Assembly: GCA_024663395.1 (NCBI GenBank)
Contig: JANFAH010000069.1
Coordinates: forward strand, 1 to 64,000
DNA: 64,000 nucleotides
From: Pisolithus tinctorius
Lineage: Eukaryota > Basidiomycota > Agaricomycetes > Boletales > Pisolithaceae
Reading direction: 5' to 3'
The position numbers were made by a program, and so were the translations under genes. Positions within the stretch are counted from its first letter, which is position 1. Each line of letters opens with the position of its first letter. The notes below the pieces were generated by a model. It searched no databases. It was not told the origin of the DNA and saw nothing but the letters and a program-made list of their open reading frames with translations. Positions 48,201 to 59,457 of the stretch are shown here, piece after piece.

Positions 48201-51090
48201 TGAAGTGGTCGAGAAAGAGGATGATGATAGCAGTGATGAGGAACTCGCAACATGAGATACGCGTGTGGGACTTGCACAGCAGCTATTTGGGAGTTTGTTG
48301 CCTACGAGGCCTCAGTCCGCTGGGCCTGCACCACAGTCGATCAGGAACCCAGTATCACCTACCTTCCTCACCCGCTGCTTCACCTGCCCCTGTAGCACCC
48401 CCTCCTTCCCCAGCGCCTGCTGTACCGGCACCGTCGAAGTCGCCTGCTCCAGTAGCACCTTCTGCAGCTCCTGGCGACCGAAGTGCTCTCCTGAGTGCTA
48501 TTCAAGGAGGTGCTGTCTCGCGGAAACAGTGACAAATGATCGAAGCGCCGTTGCTACGGCTAGAAGGATCATCGGGGACAATACACTCCCTGCACATATC
48601 AGTGCCACTCCTAGACCCCCGTCTCCACCGTCGCCACCAGCTCCCGCTGCACCGGTACTCCCCGTCACCAAAGCCTCGGAGCTACCGCAGGTTGAGTCGA
48701 CTTCGACTTCAAAGCATCGGCCCAAGGAATCAGTGGACTGGTATAATGGGTTGGCTGCTGGCCCTGCGGGCCAGGCCACGTTGGACCGTCTACCTGAGAC
48801 TGTAGAAGAAGAAGAATACGCTGGAGATGTACCTGACATCAGGGTTTCAGAACATGTCCCAGATGGAGGTTCTGATCCCATGGCAGATGTCGATGAATTG
48901 ACTAGTGAGTGTGTATGCGCTACAGGTCACCTATCGTCCTAATTGTGTCGCAGGACTCAGGGTACGCTCGTTGTATGCTTACGAGGCTCAGAGGATGGAA
49001 GACCTGAGTATGGAGTTTCCCTGAGACCCAAATGGCTGTGCTGATACCTTGGTTCAAGGCTTTAGTGAAAACATCGTGATGGAGGCACATCCCTCCAAGT
49101 CTGGCGGTGACTGGTGGTACGGCACGACCGCCAATGACAGTAGATCGGGTTTCTTCCCGCAGACTTACGTACAAGTACTCGAACCAGGTGCGCATCGGCT
49201 TTACCTTCATGGACTTCGCAGTTACACGGCTTTTTAGTTCAAGCTACTGCTCTTTACTCATACAAGGGCTCGGGTCCCGATGAGCTTTCATTTAACGAGG
49301 GTGACGTTCTTACCATCGTCGACCGGGTAGAATCCGATTGGTGGAGGGCCGAACGGGATGGTGTCGTCTATGCCGTCCCAGCAGCGTACGTGGAGGTGGC
49401 AGAGGGTTAGTTGCATTTTGTTAGCACAAAACAATCCCTTGAGTTCTTCTTACCTTTTCGTTCGCTGGGATGGATATAGGCTGAAATATTTCTTTTCTCT
49501 CTCTCTTGTTTCTCGCATGTTCCTTGCTTCGTACCTTGTACTCCGTGCCATCGACCTTATCCTGTTCTTTCCGGAATTCCAAAATACCAATTTCAATACC
49601 GATCGAAATTCCACGTTCTTGACATGCGGACTGCTCTTGTTACGACTATGATTGGTGCGGTTATGCAGTTCCACTCAGCGGCAGATACGGTATTAGTGAA
49701 GGGCGTGACTTGCAGTCGGACGGCGACGAGAAGCAACGCATTGACAGCACCGATCCTGACCGTGAGATGTTGAGCAATGATGGTTATGGCACTCCTTACA
49801 GCTCACCGGTGAAGACGCGTAAATTGGATCGTATGCCAGAAATTACGGGCATTGATGACGATGAAGACGACGACAACGACGACAACGACGATTACTACTC
49901 TCTAGATGACGACGGTGTGTCTGACGTCTCTGAGGCTTCCGATGTGAATGCAACACAGACTTTTGTGGATCAGGAGAAACAAGAGATGGAATGCCGGCGT
50001 GTGCTGGAAGCCATTGGAGTTATCGTCAGCAACCTCAGAGACCACAATCGATCGATGAGCCACCCACGGCACGCCAATTGGCATGGAGTAGGTGTAGATG
50101 CGACGGGGCTAGGGGGTCCAGAGGGTGAGAGGGGCTTCTCGATAGGGGCTGCCAAACGACATGGATCTCTACCTCCTGCCCATGAACCTCTTGTCTTGTG
50201 CGAGGCATAAGGAACTTCTTCCGGTCCCCATGATGGAATTCTCAGAGGATTCGGAGGCAACCAGTCGCACAGGTACTAACGCCAGGCTCTCACCCATATG
50301 TGAAATACTCAGTACGTCCGTTCAACCCACACACCTCAAGACGACCTCAGACTCGAGCAGTACATCACGCGTCGACGATGCATTCGAGCGTTACGAAACG
50401 TATAAGAAGTTGCATGGTGGACAATCATTAGCCGCTAACCGATTGTCAGCTTCTTCGTTCGACACAGCTTCTTCGCTCACATTTTCATCACCTCCCCGCT
50501 CACCTGCAGTGTCTCTGTCACCTTCGCTGCGAGATCAAGAACAAGAACGAGGTAGAGAGGGTCGTACGTCTTACTTGCTGAGTTTCCTTGGGCATCATAC
50601 GCGTTCTACTACGCCAGACATCGATCGCGAGCGCAAGATTCCAATGATTTCTGGTCCCATTCATATCTCGACATCTAATACAGTAGTTGTCCCTGGAGAA
50701 TTGCATAACTCGATGACACGCGATAACAGCCCAGCATTTGGGACCTCATGAACAAGCCTCGTCGACCGGACCGCACTCGAAGGAATACCAGCGGTGGAAA
50801 GGAAATGACAGGAGGCAATATTCGAACTTATCTCGACGGAAGTGGACTACGTGAGAGATCTCCAACTTATCGTGGAGGTAAGTCTGTACCCAATAAAATT
50901 CTACCCGATCGATTGACTTTGACATTAGAAGCTCTGCTATTTGCATCTGGTGGACATCCTTGGAGAGCATTCGATGTCGGTCATATTTATTGCGCAGAGG
51001 ACTAATCACGGGGGTAGGCAAAGGAGAACACTTGCCTTATTAGCAGTTGAGTGATTGGCTTGAAAGAAGCTGGTAGTTGTTATGAGATAA
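45282..51090 (+). pseudogene. Intersectin/Cin1-like endocytic scaffold, multiply broken and truncated
   Basis: Order of remnants: Pro/Gln-rich N-terminus; EH domain (APKVPWALSKAEKKSHDQIF, then SGQTALEEFGQSALDRND); EIPDELPPELVLPSSRDLDT; RYRIKRLQEDLEYVSRG plus a long charged coiled coil; Pro/Ala-rich region; DDDWDEVVEKEDDDSSDEE; SH3 one (HPSKSGGDWWYGTT, about 48.96-49.19 kb); SH3 two (DELSFNEGDVLTIVDRVESD, about 49.24-49.41 kb); acidic linker; RhoGEF start (QEAIFELISTEVDYVRDLQL). EH-SH3-RhoGEF order is that of intersectin and Cryptococcus Cin1, which link endocytosis to actin. Frame breaks fall near 46,545, 47,371, 48,370 and 48,530, with in-frame TGAs at 48,253, 50,749 and 50,806. The gene ends inside the RhoGEF domain at 51,090, where a duplicated segment begins. 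PH and C2 domains are absent. Confidence 0.75.
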
Positions 51091-51815
51091 GGTGTTGGGA
51101 GTGATTGTTGCCAGTAGTAGTCCAACATGTCATTGAGATTGATCTCAAATCAGGCTGAATGATAAGGATGAAGATGAAATTTGTAGCAACACAGCATATC
51201 GCCTAAATCGGTCCCATGTTAATGAGGCCTTTGATCAGTAGCACATGTATTGTATATTTCTGTCAACCAAAGACTGATCAATGACATGTGGTGGATTAAC
51301 CTCATCTTCTCCTCTCATGCGCAGCCCATTTCAATGGCAAGAGCTGCATAGTGATAGTAGCTTCTGGAGTCATTGCAAGTGCCAGTGGAATGTGAAACAC
51401 CATAAATCCCACCTCCTTGTCGATTGCACGACAGACCCCATGACTGCCAAACTTCAAATAGCATACAATGCATGTTGCTGTTGCTTCAGGTTGCACCAGC
51501 ATCTGATCTAGTGTATTCATCATAGTGTGATGGGACTTGACATGATTTTTCATTGGTCAAGTAGCTTTGCTGAATGGGAATGGAAACACTTGTAAATGTC
51601 TAGTCTAATGAATGGAGACCACCAGTTCCAGGAAAATCTCAGGGAGAAATCCCAGCACTTCTGGCAGCAGCATTTACATGTACATGTGCAGAACAGCCTA
51701 TAAAGGCCATTATTATTTGACACCTATGATCCCACTTCTGTGTCTGATGGACAATCAATAGAGACGTCTACCAAGTACATTAATATATATATGTACAAAT
51801 GATATCTTCAATGCC

Positions 51816-52843
51816 TTAGACATCCATTGAAGAGTGGTCAGATCCAGAGGGCAATGGCATGGGGGACTTTTGCTTATGCTTATCTTTCAGCCTCTGAGAG
51901 GCTCTGCATTCATTCACAGTCCCTCCTGTTCGTCTCTTGCCCTTATCACATCCCTTGCCCTTGCTATGCACCCCACCACTGTGATGACCTCCTCCAATGC
52001 TATCATCTACCTCTCCCTGAACCTTTCCCTTGCCTTTACCTGCAGTGCTGCCTTGTAGATGTTCTTTGTACGTGTATCCAACTGTTTCAAGTTAGAATTC
52101 AGTACATGGGGAAAGAAAGTATCCCTGTGCTTACAGTCAGGGTCCTCATCCTCCACTGGATCATAGAAGTCCACCATCATGTCAATCAGTTTCCTTGCCA
52201 CATCCACAGTCTTCATCTTCTCATCCATTTCGAACTGAGTCCGGCTCCCATACCACATCTCACCCAGGGTGTGCTCATGGTGAACCCAGTCTGTGGTATA
52301 AGTATGTGAATGGCAGCAAAAGGTTACAAGGAAATCGAAACACTTACCAACCTCTGCAATGCTGGTGCGGTTGATGTTGTGGTCATTGTTGTGTCTATAA
52401 TTCCTCACCTGGGCTGGTTCATGGTGCCACATGAAATATTCTATCAATAAGTAGTTGTTGAATGTCGGACTGTGCCAATCGAGGGTGTGATCTGTGCGTT
52501 TGACTTTCTTCGCCTCCACAACTACTTGAACGAAAACCCTGTTCATATATGCGAGGATCATGGTCAGATTCTCCACCAGCAGCTCTTCCACCTCCACCTC
52601 CCCCTTCTTCTTGAAGCGAAGCACCAGCTGGATCACCTGTTCTCTCCATGTGAAAGCCTGAATAGGCTTGTAGTAGTGATGGGGGAGATCCATGACAACT
52701 TTATTGTCAGCATGGGTGACCTGGCATGGCCAGATGGTCCCTTTGGAGCCTCCTGGAGCCAACCTGACATGTCGATCTTTTTTCAACAAGGCTTTGAGAT
52801 TGTGGATGAATCCAAGGGAAGATGGGTAGTACTGGGTAGCCAT
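51816..52843 (-). CDS. MATQY family protein, copy 3 (CpG-decayed duplicate)
   Basis: Same exon structure and ends as copy 2, starting MATQYYPSSLGFIHN at 52,843 and ending in SSMDV at 51,816 after a Lys/Gly-rich tail. Many arginines or acidic residues conserved between copies 1 and 2 are replaced: WREKAIRLVL becomes WREQVIQLVL, and YFVRRHEPA becomes YFMWHHEPA. These are what C-to-T or G-to-A changes at CpG would produce. The frame is nevertheless still open, so missense rather than nonsense damage dominates. It is probably a non-functional duplicate. Its downstream partner MSDYYW gene was cut off at the duplication boundary. Confidence 0.6.
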
Positions 52844-53458
52844 GGTAGTAGTCAACATCAATTACATAATCTATCTTGTAAATGTAACTCCATCATTGAT
52901 TGCTTATGTAAGTGGAATGTAAGGCAAATAGTGCATGTCGTGCACCATATACATACAGTGAGACTGACCATGTCCAAGGCATGAAGACTCCATGTCCTGA
53001 TAGATACTGTAATGGACCAGTTTATAAAACTGATCACAAGGTGGGCAGGTCAGCCCTCATGCCAAATACAGTAGTATACCTATTCAGCACCATTACCATT
53101 GATTCCCCCTGTAAAGTGGTCGGGCAGTCTATCCAAAGTGTTGAAGGCTATGGAACACCGATTGGTTTCAGCATGACCACCTGACTTCCTGCTGTAGATA
53201 CTTTGCTGGACCATGGGTTTACCATGACATCATTCAGACAGAATAAGGTGGTAGGAGCCTTGCAAACACCTTTCAGTATGGCCACCCGACTTCCCCCAGT
53301 CTACATTTCGCTAGACCATGTTCGTCATTGTTTGGCATGTCACCGCAACCTTTACCGATGTCAGTAAGACTGCCTAAGGTGGTGGAAGCATGGCGAACAC
53401 AGGGTCTGGTGGTATATGATAAGTTTCAGTATGACCACCTGACTTCCTCCTCTCCATA

Positions 53459-55031
53459 CAGTGAGGGACAAAAGTGTTGCAGTGATTGTGAGGTGTGAAT
53501 TGTTGCTGATGTAGCTTGGGCTATTCTGCACAGCTAATCATGATACCTATACCATTGGAAAGGGGTGACTCTAAGCTTTCCAGAGCACTAAGGTTCAGTC
53601 AACACAATGCAATGCATGCTGAGATACACCCTATTCTTTTCAAAAAGTGCATTGCAATACTTTTGTCCCTGACTGGTGAAATCATGAAATGTGACCTTTT
53701 GATGGGATTTAGGGAATGGAGGATGGGAAAAAATGCTTACATAATAAATCACATGATCATCCAGATGATTTGTCAGCATGTAAACAATGACAAACATTGG
53801 ACTTGTACCATTAATCCTCCCTCTTTTACCACAACTCATGAAATCATCTCTCTAGCTCACATGGTCATTTTCTCAAGGAATTCTTATCAAATACTGGTGG
53901 CCACCACAGTGCCATCAGTATAACATGCTCTCAGAACCATCAGTCCCTTAAAAAACCTGCTGTCAGTCATTTCCTGGACTGTTTCCCCCCCCATACCTGA
54001 TGTGTTCTGGGACTAATCAGTACTTGGAAGGCTGAAAATGTTATGGAGGTCAATCTGACACTTCAGAACATGATTGACAAACCAGTCCCCTCTCAACCAA
54101 TGCATTTCTGGCACAGGGACACTGATATGGAAGTTGGGGTGAGACAAAACCTCCTTGTGCTCTGAGCACCATAAGGGGGTTCACTAAATCTTGCTCTGAT
54201 CTGAATTGTAGATGACTGGGGAAGGATTATTTGGTCATATGTGACCAAAGGCAATATTCAGGGCCAGATGGAAGCACAGGATTCTGCTCCATGGCAGTTC
54301 AGTAGCATATCCTTCTGATGACACCCAGGGGTAAAGAGGATTTTGTCTTGCCCTAACTTCCATACCACTGTCCCTGTGCCAGAAATGCATTGGTTGAGAG
54401 GGGAATGGTTTGTAAATCATGTTCTGAAGTGCCAGATTGACCTCCATAACATTTTCAGCCTTCCAAGTACTGATTAGTCCCAGAACACATCAGGTATGGG
54501 GGGGGAAACAGTCCAGGAAATGACTGACAGCAGGTTTTTTAAGGGACTGATGGTTCTGAGAGCATGTTATACTGATGGCACTGTGGTGGCCACCAGTATT
54601 TGATAAGAATTCCTTGAGAAAATGACCATGTGAGCTAGAGAGATGATTTCATGAGTTGTGGTAAAAGAGGGAGGATTAATGGTACAAGTCCAATGTTTGT
54701 CATTGTTTACATGCTGACAAATCATCTGGATGATCATGTGATTTATTATGTAAGCATTTTTTCCCATCCTCCATTCCCTAAATCCCATCAAAAGGTCACA
54801 TTTCATGATTTCACCAGTCAGGGACAAAAGTATTGCAATGCACTTTTTGAAAAGAATAGGGTGTATCTCAGCATGCATTGCATTGTGTTGACTGAACCTT
54901 AGTGCTCTGGAAAGCTTAGAGTCACCCCTTTCCAATGGTATAGGTATCATGATTAGCTGTGCAGAATAGCCCAAGCTACATCAGCAACAAGTCACACCTC
55001 ACAAACATTGCAACACTTTTGTCCCTCACTG
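53459..55031. mobile_element. Palindromic (foldback) Tc1/mariner-type element, 1,573 bp
   Basis: The ends CAGTGAGGGACAAAAGTGTT and their reverse complement are flanked by TA on each side. The undisturbed copy at 28.24 kb has a single TATATTTG there, proving a TA target duplication typical of Tc1/mariner elements. The two halves are near-identical inverted arms of about 690 bp around a spacer of about 180 bp, centred on 54,245. The same 135-codon frame occurs once per arm and is probably not a gene. A second TIR-like word (CAGTCAGGGACAAAAGTATT orientation) lies about 200 bp inside each arm. I see no CpG in the whole element and no transposase, so it is non-autonomous. Confidence 0.88.
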
Positions 55032-55580
55032 TATATTTGTTCTTCATTGTTCCACACATCTTAACCTCACTTACCAATGTTACAGGGTGACTTCAATGTG
55101 GGGAAAGCCTGCAGAACACAGTATTTAGTGGTATATGATAAGTTTCGGTATGTCAACCTGACCTCCCCCTGTCTATATGTTGCTAGGCGATGGTAGCCAT
55201 TGTTTGTCATGTCTTGACCACCTTTACCAATGTCAGTAAGACCATCCACAGTGGTATAAATCTGACAAACTCTGACTCTGACAGTATATGATAAGTTTGT
55301 GCATGACCACCTGACCTTCCCCAGTCTATATTTTGCTAGGCGATGTTCTCCATTGTCTGCCATGTCTTAACCACATTTACCAATGTCAGAAAGACTATCC
55401 ATGATGTAGCAACCTGACAAATGCTTTCTCTGATGGTATATGATAAATTTGAGTATGACCACCTGAGCCCTCCCCTGCCCCCCTTTCTATATTTTGCTAG
55501 GTGATGTTCACCATTGTTCATCATGTCTTAACCACCTTTACCAATGTCGGTAAGACTATCTACAGTGGTAGAAACCTGAC

Positions 55581-56294
55581 TGTCATAACCGTGCATTCAC
55601 ACTAAGCCCTTACTCACTCCACACCCTACTCCGCCAGTCGTCCACTCACTCCGCACCAACTCCGCCCAACTTCTGTTGGTTGTGAACCATCTCCGCTCCG
55701 ACTGCTGTTGGACTTGTGTCGCTCTCCTACTGGACCGAGCGGTCCATCCTCTGAGGGGTCATGTGACTACCTTCGCAGTCAGGTACTCCGCAGCACGCTC
55801 ACTGCATGGTCCAGCGCCTGGACTGTTTCCTTTTCTGGATGTTCTGTGTTACCCATTCGTATGTCCTCTGTCTACCCTTCATTCGTTGTCCAGGAAGTTT
55901 TACTTGAAAATTTATGAGTCTCCGTATGTCAGTTCCGATTCTGATTACTGTACCTCCATAGCAGTATAAAAGCATGTACTGTACTCCGCTGTTCTTCAGT
56001 ACGAATATCAACTTAGTTCCTACTCCCTCTGATTCTGTCCTCTGTCTGTCGGAGTTACCTCCGACTCTCTGTCTGTACTCTCCCTCTGAAATACGAGGGC
56101 TGAGATTGTGCAAGGGGGTAGCGCATGAGCTAAACCCGATGCCCTCACTCTGCTCTGCCTTTGCTTCGGTGGTCTTCGTTCCTGCCGACACTCCGCTAGT
56201 TGGAGTTCTGTTCTTCCGTGTTGGACTTGCTTCCAAACCCTTCTCTAGACCTTGTTAAGCGTTGGAGTTGGTCGGAGTAGGCCCGGACTTGACA
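55581..56294 (+). mobile_element. Gypsy 5' LTR
   Basis: It starts TGTCATAACCGTGC directly after satellite sequence that continues uninterrupted in the 28.78 kb copy, which fixes the left edge. TGTCA at the start and TGACA at 56,290-56,294 form the usual inverted ends, giving about 714 bp. A TATAAAA box lies at 55,965-55,971. The 3' end is inferred, as the second LTR is outside the window. Confidence 0.65.
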
Positions 56295-56835
56295 GTATAT
56301 TCGTACTCGCACTTGTACAATCTCCTTTTCTGTCTTCCAAAAAACTTACGCCATTATGAGAACTTGAGCTCAATCCCAGAGAGAGGTCACTGAGAACCTC
56401 GCTGTAGTGCTAGCTAATCCACGTCGACTCCCTTCTGTCATTGAACAATTCCAGTCTTTCTCCGCTTGACACCGCTCTCATGCTGAGGGCGAAAGTGCTT
56501 CGCAAGCTGGTCGCTCCGACCTCCACCCAACAACTTTCCATACTCCGTCTCCTCATAACCGAGATGATGGACCCGACCCTGACCCTGACTATCCTGATGG
56601 TGATCCCGGTGGTGGGGGCAGCGGTGACAGGGATGTCCCCGAAGATCCGGCTGAGCCACCAGAGGATCCCCTTGTAGCTCTTGCTAGAGCCGTTCATGCG
56701 CTTGCGCAGTCTAGTTTGCACACTGGGGACTCCGCTCCAAAAACCAAGGTCCGCGAGCCTGATACCTTCGATGGCTCCGACCCCAAGAAGCTCTGTGAGT
56801 TCCTCGTACAATGCAAGCTGAACTTCCAAGACCGC

Positions 56836-58660
56836 TGTGAGTCAAAGTGTGGAAAGGTGGTGAAAACCAACCAAAACCAACACAAAAGACAAATGTAGAG
56901 TGAGTGGTGGTGTGCCTCTGCGGAACCTGGAGTGCAGAAACCTAAATGTGGGGGGAACTTCAAGTAGAGGTGCTCCTGGCACAAGTTGACGACAAGTTAC
57001 GCAGGAGAAGATGAATGAGTGATGATTGGATGGGGGATGCTGAACAGAGTGAAGGTGTTCAGCTGAAAGGTACTTCAAGTAATGGACTTCAAGGAAATGT
57101 GCTCCTTGCACAAGTCGATGACGAGTTATGCAGGAGTGGGAGGATGACTAAGCAAGACTTGCTGACTAAGTGTGGATGGAGCTTCAGATAATGAATGGTG
57201 GTAGATAGACTCTTCTGAATGAGCCTCAATTACCAAGTATATGAATGATGACAGATAGACCCCTTCGTGGAGCCTCAACTGTTGACGACGAGATAGGCAC
57301 TGAACTGATTGCTGGACTTCTTCTGAATTCACTTCTTGGTAGCTAAGTACATGGGGGTTTATATACTGTGGGGGGAGCACAGCTTGTGACAAACAAGGCA
57401 CAAACACTTGGTAAGTAATGAGTAAGTGAGAAATGAAAAGGAAGCAAGCAAAGAAGATTGGTAAGTATTGGCAATAAACGAGTCAAGGATAGTCAAAACA
57501 TCACAAAATGAGTCAAATAGAATCAGAAACTGAGTAAGCACACTGATATCACATTAGGGGGTGGCGATGCAAGTCAGATCTCAGCGGAGACATCTCTAGA
57601 TCCAAAGACAGCATGACAGATGGACAGTGTTTCCAGATAGGGAAGTATTAATTCCAGAATTGAAGGGCATGAGTCAGGTGTCAAAGGGGGCTAGGGTGTT
57701 GGGGGTCTGTGGGGCAATGAGAGCATACGCGATCGTGTCTCCCACCCTTCCATCCTCTCAGCGAAGTTAACAAAAACTTCATGGATGGGGTTCTGACAGA
57801 GGAGGAGGAGAAGGGGGGACGTCTTCTGCTGGATCTTGCAGTAAGAAGGCAAGATGCATGTCATACTCGTCATGAATGCGATCAGGGAGGCTGGAGGACA
57901 GTAGATTATACTGCAGCTGTCGCAACGCAGGAAGAATGATGGATGAGATTGGAACAAAGACGGTGCAGGGAGCAGGGAGGAACAATCCATATGCTTCATC
58001 AAGAGGGGAGACTGAAACGACCACATAAGACCTTTCTAACCGAGTGACAGACCTGAGGCGACCAAAGAATGTCCTTCTGGAAGTCATACTGACAAGGAGA
58101 ACATGCTGACCAAGCTGCATGGGATGAGATGGGGCTGACAACAACGGGATGAACCAGGGGGCTTCAGGACAGAAGCTGGTGGGAATGCCTGGCAGATATA
58201 CATAGCCACTGTCTCTGGCAAATGAGACAAGCGAGATGATTGATGAAGAGGTGGCCATGATTGATGGACTTAGCGAAATGAGTGTCTGATGGATGGAGTG
58301 CTGTAGAAATGCGCAGGGTGCGAGGATCCTCTCCAAATTTGGAAGGAAGAATTGTGGGGCTGAGCACTTTAAGCGAGTGTGGGAATGGAGTTGATATCTT
58401 TGGAAATGGTGTCGATATGACGAAAACCGGAATGCCATACACGGGCGCTAAAAACCTTTAATGCGCGCTTAACTTGCTTCCTCTTTTCTCTTTAGCACTG
58501 ATGACTCGATCTTGTGCAAAGGATGACTGTTAACGTCCAACAGTCTTTCTACGCATGAGGCCTTTAGTCTTCATCTGCATGCTTGGGCATTGTGCGCAAC
58601 TCATCGACGAGTTAGGCAGAGTCAGCTGTAACCATGTCCACAACACCTTTGGTGTGTGAC
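56836..58660. mobile_element. LTR-like insertion nested in gag (solo LTR or short element)
   Basis: It begins TGTGAGTCAAAG and ends CTTTGGTGTGTGAC(A), imperfect inverted ends of LTR type. It is flanked by ACCGC on both sides (56,831-56,835 and 58,661-58,665), a target duplication of 4-5 bp. Removing it with one duplicate restores continuous gag-like text. A 219-codon minus-strand frame inside (57,779-58,438) is unrecognised. There is no reverse transcriptase, so a large solo LTR is likeliest. Confidence 0.65.
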
Positions 58661-59447
58661 ACCGCCCTCGCGCATTCTGCTCTGACAGAGCAAAGGTTAC
58701 CTTTGCTCAATCTTATCTCAAGGGTATGGCCCTGGCTTGGTTCGAGCCAGACCTACTAAACCCCGACAACTATGACCGCCTGCTCTGGATGGACGACTAT
58801 CACAAGTTCTTACAAGAGCTCACAACTAACTTTGGTCCACATGATGCCATAGCAGATGCCGTCCAACAACTTGAGAACCTCACCATGAAGGATGGTTCTC
58901 GAATTACCAAATACATCGTGGAGTTCAATCGCTGGGCTTCACAGGTCAAGGACTACAGTGTCGGTGCACTCCGCCACCGCTTCTATAGCGGACTTCCAGA
59001 CTGCATCAAGGACAAGATCGCTCGCATCGGAAAACCTTCTACCCTTGCACAACTCCGCAAACTCGCTCAGACCATCGATGCGCGCTACTGGCAGTGCAAA
59101 GTGGAGATCTCGCACACCACCAAGTCCACCTCTGACAAGTTGCAGTCTTCCAACTCTGACAATAAAGCTAAATCGTCGTCCTCCTTGTCCTCTGCTCCAA
59201 AGTCCGATGCCAAGGGCAAGGGCAAACAGAAAGATCTGCCCAAGTCTGATATTGCCCATCTTCTGGGTAAGGATGGCAAGCTCACCTCCACTGAATGACA
59301 GTGCAGGTTGAAGAACAACCTCTGCCTCTTCTGTGGCAAGGCTGGCCACTCTGCCAAGGACTGTCCCAAGTCCACCTCTCACACAGCCAAAGCCTGTGCA
59401 GCTACGGCTGGAACTCTGCCTACTCTGCCTGTGGAGAAGGCAGAGCC

Positions 59448-59457
59448 AAAAAATTAG
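59448..59457 (+). promoter_or_regulatory. Probable -1 ribosomal frameshift site (A AAA AAT then TAG)
   Basis: In gag phase the bases read CCA AAA AAT TAG. The heptamer A-AAA-AAT fits the X-XXY-YYZ slippery pattern and sits directly before the gag stop. Slipping back one base enters exactly the pol frame (LVRSSRELAQPGG). This would set the Gag to Gag-Pol ratio. Confidence 0.6.

Larger units (their letters stand above)
51091..55580. repeat. Segmental duplication, CpG-decayed copy
   Basis: A direct copy of 25,856-28,782, interrupted by the palindromic element at 53,459-55,031. Its left edge cuts the MSDYYW coding sequence at codon 13 (now MLDYYW, TCG to TTG). Its right edge is the Gypsy 5' LTR. 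Most CpGs of the other copy read TG or CA here. Confidence 0.9.
56356..59457 (+). pseudogene. Gypsy gag (interrupted, three TGA stops)
   Basis: From ATG at 56,356 the frame carries TGAs at 56,365 and 56,467 and a Pro/Asp/Gly-rich region. Capsid-like text starts KVREPDTFDGSDPKKL. At 56,836 a foreign LTR-like insertion of about 1.83 kb enters. The frame resumes at 58,666 with GMALAWFEPDLLN and HRFYSGLPDCIKDKIARIGK, then a Lys/Ser linker. After another TGA (59,296) comes the zinc knuckle CLFCGKAGHSAKDC. The frame ends at TAG 59,455-59,457. Gag packages the element RNA into virus-like particles. Each TGA stands where an arginine fits, consistent with CGA decay. Confidence 0.75.

Noticed and set aside
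53516..54974. 135-codon protein present twice (once per arm of the palindrome)
   Set aside because: It lies in a non-autonomous element, has no transposase motif, and a second long frame on the opposite strand overlaps it.
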